Below are positions 10,559 to 22,437 of a stretch of DNA of 64,000 nucleotides, piece after piece. The stretch is from Papilionanthe hookeriana x Papilionanthe teres (lineage: Eukaryota > Streptophyta > Magnoliopsida > Asparagales > Orchidaceae). The notes beneath the pieces were generated by a model. That model was not told the DNA's origin. It ran no database searches and saw only the letters and a list, made by a program, of their open reading frames with translations. Every line of letters starts with the position of its first letter. The stretch's first letter is position 1. Both the position numbers and the translations under genes were made by a program. The stretch covers positions 68,008,121 to 68,072,120 of the forward strand of contig CM040421.1 in NCBI GenBank assembly GCA_022702705.1, in the 5' to 3' direction.

Positions 10559-13500
10559 TTTGAAATTAATATTTTTATTTTGAAGTTTAAATAATCAAGC
10601 ATTTCGCCGTAAGACATGTATTTATCCCGTAGAATAAATATGTGGCTTGAGGTGAAGCTTGATCAAATAAACTAAAGAATTTATGACATTCGTTTGATCT
10701 GCAAACCATTTTGACCGACGATTTTCCCTATATAATATGAAGGAATTAAATAGGGTTTATATTAATCTGGGGTCTTTAAGTTTCCTATAAGGGCAAGCCC
10801 CTATAGTTTAATTATATCTTAGATAACCGAAGTCACCTAAGAAAACTCTTGATATAGATCAGGAAATATTTATATTCATGATTTTCAAAGGTAAGGTTTT
10901 CCAAGGAAAATGTGATAGTCATAAATTCATTAGGTGGGTGGCTCAAATTTTGGAACATTTTATTTTTGTCAGAATCCAAAGGAGAGAAGGCTAGGGGAAG
11001 AACATAGATTTAAGGGAAACCATGATGTCCTCCCAAACTATCCTATAGTTTGGATTTAAATCTTGGAAATGAAGTTATTTAAATTTCAATCCTGCCAATT
11101 AATTATAGGGATTACATTTGCATAATATCCGATTATGTAAACAGCCTGGAAGATAGGAGGATTTATGTCATAACCGATGACAACCTCAAAATCCTAAGAC
11201 AAGTTAGGGCTTATATTGCACAGTAGGGCTGTCTAAAGGCCTAAAGAAGAGGTGAGGATTTATGTTGCACTAGGCAAGCTACCTCGAAGTCCTATGACTT
11301 GTTGTTTTAAACTAAGGATTGGTTTTGTTGATGTAGACGAGTTTTGTTGTTGAACATGGTCGTGCTGCCCACTATGTGTGCTCCAAGCTCCTCGTCGTAG
11401 CAGGTTTAGTTTAAAGAAGTATCAATTGAGGAGAAGAGAGAAGTGTCATGTTTTAGAAATATTTGAATTGAGGTGTTTTAATATTTTATTAGGGGAACAT
11501 TAAAGTTAATTATAGCAACACCGGTTAAGATCTCACGGTTCCATCATCCCGGCACCTCTATTTTCATCGGATTCACTTGTCCAAATGAATTTACTATACT
11601 CAACTTAATGAATTCCATACTTTCATTCAGACCGTGGGAAAACCCTGTTAGCAACACGTGGGTTACCTCCTCCAAGGAATTCCCGATCATCCAATGAGAC
11701 ATTTTAATTTAGTAACAATTGTAGTTTTTATTTTGTTTGTGATTAAATTTTGAGTTGTTTTATATTTTGAATATTGCAGCGGTTAAGTTTATCTTGTTTT
11801 GATTTTTAATTTAGTTTTGGTTTTGGTTTTGTGGCTATCATAAAGGTTTCAGTTTTCATGTGGGGTGACATTGTTGTTTAGCATGCAAATTGCAAGAGAA
11901 GTAAAGTGTAGTAAAGAAAACACGAGAAATGAAAGAGCTGCAAACTTAGAAAAGTGTACCTGGCGAGTCTTCTCGTTCCTCCACCTGAAACTTTAGTATT
12001 CTTTGCAATAAAAATTTATAATTTGCAGGGAAGTAAGACCTTATGGATATGTTCTTCATGAGCCTAAAAAGTCCTAGATCATAACCCGGCGGGTCCTATT
12101 CATTTATGAGATATTTTCATTTAATAAATATAATAAATACAATAGTCCTCCAAGGTGTCCAGAAGACTTGTGAAACGGTCCAAGAGAAACCTAGATATTT
12201 CATAATACTTTTGAACTTCCCTGAGGTCCTTTTGGATTTATTATAATTATTAAACGATTTATCCCTTTCATACCCTTATGCTCAGTGAGTTGGTGTTTTT
12301 TTTTAATTAACCTGAAAGACAGGTTAATTATCATTTGTTATTTCATTTAAAGATTATCTAGGTGAAAATCCCTTTAGGCAAAGTTAATTTATTTGGGAAA
12401 ATTAGCCAATTAATTTTATAACTGGGCTTATAGTGTTTCTCAGATATCTATAATTTGATTATGTTTGTTTTTCTAAACTTCTTTTAGCAAGATTGGTTAA
12501 ACCTAGCTCACTACCAAGCCCTTAAAATTTTGATGGATATATTTCTAATTCTTTTTAGAAAAATTTAAATGAGTTCAATTAATCTTTATCAAAATATTGA
12601 GCTATCATTTAATATATGATATAGGGGTGCAAATTAGTGGATTATTAACCTCCAAGATTAACCCCTAACCCTAAGGATCATTTTGTTTAATTATCTCCAA
12701 AATTAGAATTAATTAGGAAAATTCAAACATTTAGTTTTGATATGACAAAATTGAAGTTGGTTTGTACCATTTGTCCCTTTAATGTCTCAAACATCCAAAC
12801 ATATTATTTAGGAGCATTAATTGACCATTTTACCCTTTGATTAAGGCTAAATTTTAATTAAGGCTAAATCCCTTAAAATTACAACTTTGCCCTTGAAGCC
12901 TTATCACTTCATAATTTCGTAAATTTAATTCAAATGACTTTGGAACTTTTATATTACCTTACAAATGAGCTAATTAAAACATCAGAGGAGAAAATGTGAT
13001 TTTTCAAATTTTAATTTAATTTATATATTTATTTTAATGCAAAAAATAGAGGTTTTTAGTTAAAATTCAATAACTTGATCAAACAAATTAGTTTACTTTG
13101 AAATTTTTACTGGAGATAAAACTAGACTAGAGAACCACTCGGACCAAATTTCATGATTTTTTGAAGTTTATTTTAATTATTCGAATTATTATAATTTCTA
13201 GAGTTTTAATTAATTACAAAATATTTTAAAAGTTGAAAATTCAATTTTATATTTTTCAAAAATCTCTCTGAGGTTAGGGAACCCAGATAAGTAAATTTCA
13301 TTTTTTTTATTTTTATTTTAATTTATAGAATTATTTTAGTGCAAAATTAAGGAAATTCATTTTTTAACATTTTAAAAATTCATTTAAGCTTTTAAAAATT
13401 AATATCTTGACTTAGGGACTTAGGAAAATTATGGGGATGATTCCTAAGTGATTAGGAAACCAAATGTAACAATTTAATGATTTTTAATATTTTTGTGATT

Positions 13501-15117
13501 TTTAATTTTTTTTAATAATTTAAATATTAAAATAGGTTCAAAAATGAAAATTTTATAAAAATTCCAATTTTATTTTTAGAAAATTCCTCTGCTCATAGAG
13601 AACTCCTAAACTTAATTTTATAATTTTTTGAATGGTATGTTAATTATTAAAATTCATTTAAGTGCTAAAAATGTCATTGGATTTAGGAAAATCATTTAAC
13701 TTATTAAATTAATTCCAAATAACTTCAAAATTTTTAGGGGAGTTCCTCTATCCCTGAAGCATAGTGGAGAATCATTTTTGGGTTATTCTGATTTTTATTT
13801 TATCTTAAATAATTAAGAGTTTGTTTTAGGTCAAGTTGATGATTAGTGCACATCTTAGTGATTTAGCCCATGAAATAATTATCCTAGGGTCCTCTGATCA
13901 TAAGAGACCTACAAAATTTTCTTTGCATTATTCTGATTATTATTTTAATTATTACACTTTTTATACCAAAACAGACAGAATAACTTGAAAAATAGAGATC
14001 TCCTCATAGAGATTCCCCCTGACTTTAGAAACATTAGGGAAGATCCCTCATGATAGATAGAATAGGACCCCCAAAGCTCAAGCCATGGTGAAATGTATGG
14101 GTCAGTGGAGAATTAAAAGACTGAAATTAGTATTTAAATAATTAAAAATAAAATATACATAAAAAACATTTCAAACCATTTCCACATTGTTCTCCTTTGT
14201 TCACTGAGCAACAAGGTATTTTTCATTTATTTTTCTGATTTTTCTAGGCCAAGATATGGATTTTTAAAGTTATGGTTATTTAAATAATTCAGAAAATATG
14301 GATTTTCCTAAACCATGTCGGCGTCATGCAAACCTACGGCGGGTCGAAAGCACACGCGTCTCCTTCTGGTTGGGCACCGCCTTCTGAGTTAGTTCCAAGC
14401 GGCTCCGCAGTTCTACTTCATCTTCTCATTCGGTACCATCCTAGCCCTCCGTTTAATACACAGATGATCCAACGGCGCTCGAGCTTCGTCCCCAACTGGT
14501 TCATCCCGAGAACCGTCCACACTAAAACCCTAATATCTCAGCCTAGACTCAACCAAATCACTTTGGGTTTGATCCTATGGACTCACCTAAGCATGGCGAA
14601 CATATCCATACGGCTAATCACTGTTTAAATTAACTCTAATTACATGGACAATCCAAAGAAGCTCGAAAAGAAGAAGGAGGCAATACCTTGGCTCTGAGAA
14701 GTGAAGCTTCAATCAGAGATGCTTTACACCTTCGTTGGAGTCCCAGGAGCTCAGGGATGAAGCCTCTTGTCCTGGTGAATTGCCTAGGTATGAAAGTGAC
14801 CAAGGCCGATTTCGAGCTTTGATGAAAGTCTGGTGCAGAGGCCTTCTGTGATGGGGCTTTAATGGGGGATCTTCTTCTCTCACTGCTGTGAAGGTGTGGG
14901 TGCAGTTAATTGAGATTTGGTGTTGTGTGGAGGTGTATTGGAAAGTGTCCTGGTTTCTGGACAAGTTTAAGCTCTAAAATTGAGCTCAGGCAATTGGAAC
15001 CAGAGGGGGAAAATGACTGGAATGGTCTTAGGGAGGTCTGGAGGAGCTCTGGTGAGATTTTGGCAGAGTTTTGTTAAGAAAATTTCAGCACCCTTTCTTG
15101 GTCGTGAAGGGTGGTGG

Positions 15118-15127
15118 CTTAAATAGC
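15118..15127 (-). promoter_or_regulatory. Degraded TATA position of the Tat/Ogre-like LTR
   Basis: The minus strand reads GCTATTTAAG, preceded by CCATG. The solo LTR has GCTATAAAAG in the same context, so the promoter motif is weakened here. Confidence 0.5.
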
Positions 15128-15419
15128 CATGGCTGGGGTGGCTGCCAGGGCTACAATTCAGGTGCAAAGAGCTGCCTAGGTGGAGTGTAGAGGAGCTCTG
15201 ATGAAAATTTTGGGCTGAGTTGGGCATAGGTTGGAGTTTGGATTTGGCTAAGAGGGAGGTGGCTCTCAGTTTTGGTATTTTTTGGTCACTAGGCCAGTCG
15301 GCCAGGCCAGGGGAGGTGGCCAGTGGGTCAGGTGAACCAGTGGGCAGGCCATGAGTGCAATAGGTTTTAATGGTTAAGGCATTCTTGGATTTAACCATTT
15401 AAGGGATGAGATCCCCTAA

Positions 15420-16560
15420 TTTGGGGGACCTTTGGTCCATGGCTCCACTAGGGTGGGCTTGGTGAGTCTAGCCCAGTCCCTAGGGTCAACCTTGTGGCTG
15501 TGGGGGAGTTGGTTTGGTCACATTTGGTTCAATTTGGTTAGATTGGGTCATGGGTTCATTTGGGTCACCTTGGGTTCAAATTAAGCTAACTTGGATTTGA
15601 ACTTGAATGGAGCCCAAGTATCTTGAGAAACATTGTGTAGATGATTGTAATGAAGATTTTTCATGAAGACTTGGAGTGGTTTTGGGTTAATTTGGGGGTT
15701 CAATTTGGTGGATTTTGGGATTTTAGTTAATGTGGGCATGTTGGGCTAGACTTGGGTCTAGGTTGGGCTAGGATTGGGTCCAAGGAAAATTAAAGGTTCT
15801 ATGAAGATGTCATGAAGAGTTACCAATATCATTTGGGTAGAATTATTGGGGTAGGGCAATCAATTTGGTAGATTTTGGGCATGTGTTGAACTTGGGTTAA
15901 AAGTGGGTAACTTGGTTCAAGTGGATTTAAATGAGACTAGGGCTCAAATTGGGGGCAATTAATGATTCAATTCAATTTATGGGAGTGTTATGAAGGGTTT
16001 GGAATTGAAATTGGGGGGAATTTATTGACATTAGGTCAATTTGGGGGATTTGGGTCACTTAGGCAAAATTGGGGATTTTGGGTTTTAAATGCAATTGAAC
16101 TCAAATGTGGGTCAAATTGAGCTTGTATTTGGTTTAGATTGGTTTTGAAGATGTTGAATTAAATTTTGGAATTGAAATTGGGCAAGATTGGGATCAATTG
16201 GGTAGACATTGGGTTTAATTTGGGTACTTTTGGGTTAAATAGGTCAAATTAAGGTTTTTGATTAAATTGGGCCAAATTGACCAAATTGGGTCATGTGGTA
16301 GTTAAAAGAAATGAAATTGAGAATATTTGGGATGTTTTGGGAATTTTTGGGAATTTTTGGAATTTTGGGCTAAGAGGGGCATTTTGGTCATTTTGGGGAT
16401 TTTTTGAGAAATTTGGTAATTTTGGGTAATTTTAGTCAATTTGAGTGGTAGGGGTTATTTTGGAATGATTTTTGGGGAAGTACGGACAATTTGGATGATT
16501 TTGTAAATTTTTGGGGCATTTTAGGTATTTTGGGTATTTTGGGGCAAAGGGGTTAGACAT
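15420..16560. repeat. C-poor, G/T-rich low-complexity block in LTR U3
   Basis: For more than 1 kb the plus strand is dominated by variants of TTGGG and AATTTGGG with very few cytosines. The solo LTR has an equivalent block at 25320-26460. It lies upstream of the presumed promoter in the element's sense. Confidence 0.75.
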
Positions 16561-17066
16561 TTGGAATGTTTAGACAAATTGAGATTGGTTGAGAGTGAGT
16601 AATATGAAATTGTTTAGATTGAGCCATGGACCAAGGTTCACCCTCATTTGGTCCTCTATGTGTTGGTACTAGCTAAACCCTTAGCCTAGGGCAAAAAGCT
16701 TGAGAAACCACTTACATGAGTTTCCAAAGAGTTAGGGGATCAAAAGGTGATGTGCTTTGTTTAGGGTTGTGAGTGTGCAGTGTGTGTGTGGTGTAAGCTC
16801 CAGACCTCCCAGGGTAGATTCTATGTCCTGACCACCTATAAGAGACTTCCCCTTGGCTTCCTTATGCTTGGTCTCTTCCTCCCAAAAACTGGAGGTTAGG
16901 CCTTAAGCATATGAAAACTCCCAGTGAAGTGAGAAAAGTTTAAATTTCTATGGGGAGGGTTCCATGAATAATCTTCTAAGGAAGTCACCAGGAGAGTCAT
17001 ATGGTTAGACCCTAGGCTATTCTAAAGAAAGACTAGACCTCAACGAAAAGTGAGGTCAACATGCGA

Positions 17067-18593
17067 ATATACACTATAAAATCGTTCTATTGTACCTAAT
17101 TTATTAGTGTAGTGATTCCGTTAGAATTTGGAAGTTAGTGAGATATGATGAGTTAATAGAAGAATTAACCTCATTTATTGTGTGTTTTTGTTTGTGTTAC
17201 AACTTTATATAAGACTTAAAGAATAGTTTTATATTCCTATGTTGATATCTGCTATGCTAGTTCGACTTTTGTTTAGTCAATTTCATTATGACATGTTTAG
17301 TTTAGATTTAGTTTCTGCTGCATATTATTCTATTCTGATGAATACTAGTAGATGTTTTTTATAGATATTTATAGTAGATAGAATTTCTAAACTCTTTTTC
17401 TTTCTGCTTATATTATCTGTACTAAATGCTATATATGTTAAAAATCAAGTTTGGGGATAGGAAGAAAAATAAAATTTTAAAGTGAGTATACTTTCTTTTA
17501 GTTTAATATTATTGCAAGAAAGTTCTAGACTAGACTCCTACAGTCATTCCATCCTGATTATGCATGTATATGAATTTGATAGGATGTTGTAGTAGTAAAT
17601 AGATTCAACTTTTACTTTTTCTTCCTACTACATTTTATGGAATTAATTTCAAAAAATTTAAAAACTCAAGTTTGAGGGAAAGAAAAATTTTTAAAACTTA
17701 CATTTATTTATCCTCACTAGCCAATATTTAATGTAATATCATCTTTAAAATGATTTGTAGTATGTTGTGTTACCATTAGGTTACTATAATTTTGATTTTA
17801 TGAATGTTAGAAAAATAACTTAGTTGAAATCTTATGTGAAGAAACTGTTCTAGAGTTAAGATATTTTGTAGGAAACATTGGAAAAATAATTTTGCTATTT
17901 ATGGTAGAAAGGAGTTGAATATTTGAAAAACTAAGATTCTTAGATTTATACTTATTGAGAATTGAGCGTTTTTTAAAACCTTTTTTAATCTAATACTTAA
18001 ACTTCCAAAAAATATGGGATAGTTTTGAGTTTTGAATTTTAGAAAGAGGATAGTGAAATTCAAAATTATTAAAGGCCTATCTAGATATAGTAATCCTCAC
18101 ATAAAAAAAAGAAAAAAAGGGGATTGAAAATGATCCCGAAAAAATAAAAGAAAAAGAAAATAAAAGAAAATAAAATGAAAAGTAAAAAAAATATGTGAGG
18201 AAAACTTGAGGAGAAGTTTAATCAAAAGTTGGTTTCACTTGAATCTTTTTAAATGAAAAGATTTAAAAAAAAATCCTAAGATTATTCTTATTTCAAAAGT
18301 TATTGGTCAAAAGGGTATAGATAAGGTGCTTAAATTCTATTTTTATACTTTCTATGAATCTTTAGTTTGACAAATTTCAATAACTTTTGAAGTAAATAAA
18401 AAATCAGGATTCCTAAATTGAATATGAGATATTCTTACACTCTAGTTCTAGGTTGATTTGCTAAAACTTCTCCTAAGTTACAATATCATATTTTTGAGAT
18501 GAAATTATAGGAAACTCTATTGAAACCCACAACCACAAGTCAATATATTAGGTTTCTAAAAGTTATAGTGTTACTTGAGGACAAATGACAGTT
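17067..18593 (+). other. 3' noncoding region of Athila-like element 2 with paired structure
   Basis: No coding signal is present. The arms TCCTCACATA (18094-18103) and TATGTGAGGA (18192-18201) are perfectly complementary and enclose a purine-rich block with a hairpin at 18120-18137 (GGGATTG, AAAA loop, TGATCCC with two G-T pairs). The layout matches element 1 but the paired bases differ. Confidence 0.6.
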
Positions 18594-18607
18594 AAGTTCG
18601 GGGGAGT
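18594..18607 (+). promoter_or_regulatory. Polypurine tract of Athila-like element 2
   Basis: AAGTTCGGGGGAGT lies directly before the TG that opens the LTR at 18608, in the same position and with nearly the same sequence as in element 1. Confidence 0.8.
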
Positions 18608-20385
18608 TGACACGCCTAAAAAATGCTTGATTTTTCATATACACTTTATGCTTAATTTTAATGATATTGCACTTTAAAGGAATGTATTTTGCATATTTTT
18701 TGTTTTAGGTACAAAAATAGACTTTTGGAGAAAAATAAGAAAAAACGGTGCATTTTATAGAAAAAACGAGCAAGAAAGAAAATTTTGGCTTGACACATTT
18801 CGATATGTCTTTCTATGCTTAATCTACTTTACACTTCAAGCATATTTTTGAATGAAATTACACTTTAAAGAAAAGTTGTTTTTATGTTTATATTGTATGT
18901 GAAGATGTTAGGAATGCAACACAACTGAAATGGGGCGAAACAGAGCTAAAATGAAGCCAAATGGAGCAAAAACGGTGGAGCTACGTAGAGTGGCGCCGAT
19001 GGAGCCAAAATCCATAGAGCGATGATTTTGGGTGCCGACGGCGCCGAAGGTGCCAGGGACGGTTATTTTCAATATACATTGAATCTGGACACTTTTTTGA
19101 AGATTTCTTTAGATAACTCTTGGGAAATTCGTCCAGACACTATAATAGAGTTATTTTATGTCAAATAAGTGGTGTGTATGAGTGGGAAAATGTGGAGAAT
19201 GTTTAGAGATCTTAGAATAGGAGTAGAAATGTAGATTTCTACCTTTTTGGAGACATTGGTGGAGGGATTTTGAGAGAATCTGTAAAAAAATGTTCTAGCA
19301 TTGCATAGATCAGCTTGAGACATTGTGGGAGAGATTTTCATCTTTCCTTCAAGGGGAAAAATCTAAGTATTGTGTTCTTCATTATCTTATGATATTGTGA
19401 ACACTTATCTAGTGTATTTGATTTGATGAAATGAAGTTTTCCGTTGTGTTTTCTTCGTGCTTTGTGATGTGTTTCTCTTACTCTTTCTTCTTATTTGGAA
19501 ATAGTGGCATGAGAAGATTATGTCGTTATTTTCCTTTTACATTTCTTTTGCAATGAGTAGGATTCATGTTTAGGATATTGTGATGCATGCTAGAAGATTT
19601 TTTAATTATGAATGTGATGGTTTTTACTTGCACTTCATTTACACTACAATAATAGCTTGTTGCAGTGTTAAAATTCATTGTAATTGCACTATGATCCGAG
19701 AGAGCGGTGTAATTCTCAACAAAGTGGAACTACATTCAATGTCCATGAATGGATGATGTAATTTATGGGTTTTGGGTACAAATAAATAGGAAATATATTT
19801 TAGGGTGACAGACTAAAATCCCCGATTTGGTCCAAGTGTTTGGATACTAAAGCGAGAGTTTGCCCTCAGGTGAGGGGGAAGTGGGAGCTCTAGAGTGAGC
19901 CAGTATCCTCCAGCCTAACCACGGATTTAGGGACCAAACATTGTATTAGCCAATATTCTTTATGCAGTCGGAAGAGTGTAAAGAATATGATTGCTCCTAT
20001 TTGGCATATACAATATTTAATTTATCCCATTCCTAAACTTCATCCAATTCACTACATAAGAATAGTAGTTTTTAACATCTCGAAATTCTCAAAACCAATT
20101 CATCCAAAAAGGGTTATCTTTAGAATTAATATTTTTTTTTAGGAGTAGTTATTAGTTATTTTAAACTTAAGACTTATCTTTAGGAGTATTTATTAGAAAA
20201 ATCACTTAAATCAATCTTCCAAACTAAGGTATGATAGTAGTAGACTAGAATTTGACTAAGGATCTCTTATCTTGATTCCCTGTGGGATCGATAAACGGGA
20301 CTCCACTAAAGCCCTGTATTACTTGAATGATGCATATACTTTCGTAGAACCTCTAGTGTGTGCTCGTACTTACGAATATAAAACA
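18608..20385 (+). repeat. 3' LTR of Athila-like element 2
   Basis: It opens TGACACGCCTAAAA, related to TGATCCGCCTTAAA of element 1. Near its end it shares GTGGGATCGATA and CTCTAGTGTG with element 1, but most of the interior is diverged, so this is a related subfamily. About 70 bp near the start (18648-18720) recur in diverged form at 18838-18910. The 3' end is uncertain: CA pairs occur at 20384-20385 and at several places just beyond. Confidence 0.7.
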
Positions 20386-22437
20386 AGCAGAAAAACAGCA
20401 CATGCCGGAGGCGCATTATTTACTCAAAATAACTTTATATATTTTTTTTCAATTTAGCTAAAAATATTATAATTTTAGAAATTTCATTAAAGAACACTCA
20501 AAAGTAGTTCTTCATGTAAAGATAACAACAACTATGATAAATTGCTAGGTCTTAGCCACTTAGTAATAACCTTCACTTCTTGAGAATCAATAAATACCCC
20601 ATCTCCTTTCAATACATTACTTAAAAATGTCATTGTTTGTGATCACATCTTCTTTTTAAGGACTTAATATACATCAATTTGCACCATTAATTATATATTG
20701 ATCCAAGTGTAGTTTTAACACTTAAGTTATTATATTTATGAACATTACTAATGATTATTCACCTTAGAAAACATAACCAAAACCTCATTGTGACTATAAC
20801 ATTTACTAGTATTGTCAAATCCTTTTATTATTTTTTTAATGGATGATACTCAGTTCTCAAATCTCTTTTAGAGAATACAAAATGTATATTTGAATTAGCA
20901 AAATAAGTATCAAGTCTAGAAAATGGTACTTATTTTTTTATTCTCTCAAATAATTAACTCATTATAATCTATATAAATATATACTAGATCAAATTTCTTC
21001 AAACACATAAGTGCGCCTAAAGAAGATATGCTTAATCAAATGAAACCTTTATCCATAATCTGATATAACTAAAATTTTACTCATTTAAACTCTTTTGGAG
21101 TCATTTATTAAATATATAATCTTACTTATAGGACACTGCACTTAGTATTACCTCAATACATGATTATATTTTTCAATCAAATGATGAATTCACTACTCGT
21201 TATAGGAATATCAATAAAACTCATTCACTAGAAGGACCTTCTTTAATAAGCCTTGAGATTTACTCCTATTCTTCACATATGTTAGATATGTTATGCATTA
21301 TTTCTTTTATATTTATCTATATCATATATGGGTTGAGACTATTAATGATACGACCCAATATAATACCCAAAAAATAAATATTTTTACTGCACAAATGCAT
21401 TCGAGGTCACACTTTACTTACTACACTTAATGAGGGATCATGTTTTTGAGGGGATATTTCGTTGCAAGCATTATAATTTATGTGTATATTGTCTTTAAAA
21501 TACTTTTAAAATTTACTTTGTTATTAAATAGATTTGAGATATCACTTTTAAAATTTTGGATGATTATAAAACTAATTAAAGCATAAGATCTAAGACTTCT
21601 CAAGTTAGACAATGAAACTAAAAGGATAAGGTTTCCATGCTTACTATAATAATATACGAAGGTGATTTGGTGCTTCAAATCTTGGGATAAGGTTGAAGAG
21701 GTTACTGACATTGATATGTGGACGGTGCTATGACATATAGGTCACAAATGATGTATGCGCGTTCAGAGTGCAGACCATGAGTCTGATTTTGTTCCTTTTT
21801 ATTTTTATTTTAAAAGGATTCATTAGTTTTTCCATGACGTATACTTCCCTTTTTTGATTAAATCCCTGCTTAAAATTATATTAATGATCTGAAGAAGGGA
21901 TGAACCTGAAAAGCTGAGCATACGACAAAGCTGAAAAAATAAGATAAAGAACATGAACTTCCATGTGACAAACTTTGCTAACATAGGTCAAGCATATATG
22001 TTCGAACATGATTAGATTGAAATAGCTTGTGTTGAATATCTACGAAAGAATGCCTACAAAACTACCCACAACTAGAGATTTAGGTGTATTTGCCTGTTAT
22101 GGGTATAAAGTGCTCCCAATAGAACATATCCCACTTGGTTAATTACATCTTGGAGGTTGCTCAAGAATACTCTTTATCCAAGAATTTTTTATTACTTTAT
22201 AAGTGATAACTAGTACAAAACTATCAAAGGACAACTATTTCTTATGAGAAAACTTCTATGCTTTCAAAGCTCACGCTGAGTTACAAGGAGGGTGAATCTC
22301 TCACAGTCCCACATGGGTAATGAACTCAACATACGAAGCCTAAGAAGTAACTGAATCATCCTGATGGTGAATCTTGATACATTAAAGCACACTGGGTCAT
22401 AAAAGTAGATAAAAAATTATTATATCCCAAACAAGTG
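20386..22437. other. Unassigned AT-rich DNA
   Basis: I see no long open frame, RNA gene or known domain. The last ~400 bp continue, after removal of the solo LTR, into 26936 onward, so this is the older host sequence of that insertion. It may be decayed internal sequence of the minus-strand element whose LTR starts at 28487, but I found no coding motif to support that. Confidence 0.5.
22433..22437. repeat. Target duplication AAGTG, left
   Basis: AAGTG directly precedes the solo LTR and is repeated directly after it at 26931-26935. Confidence 0.88.

Larger units (their letters stand above)
17062..20385 (+). mobile_element. Athila-like element 2, 3' fragment interrupted by the Tat/Ogre-like insertion
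   Basis: What remains is the 3' noncoding region (about 17067-18593), a polypurine tract and a 3' LTR. The noncoding region parallels that of element 1: AAGTTTGGGGA motifs at 17447 and 17668, a GGATAG...TATC pair, and a TCCTCAC-closed purine block. Its upstream part is missing because the Tat/Ogre-like LTR ends at 17061. The next five bases (TGCGA) would be that element's target duplication. Confidence 0.78.

Noticed and set aside
14326..15398. Several 80-140-codon frames in the Tat/Ogre LTR
   Set aside because: They lie in the GC-richer part of an LTR, are not conserved in the solo LTR and have no family motif.
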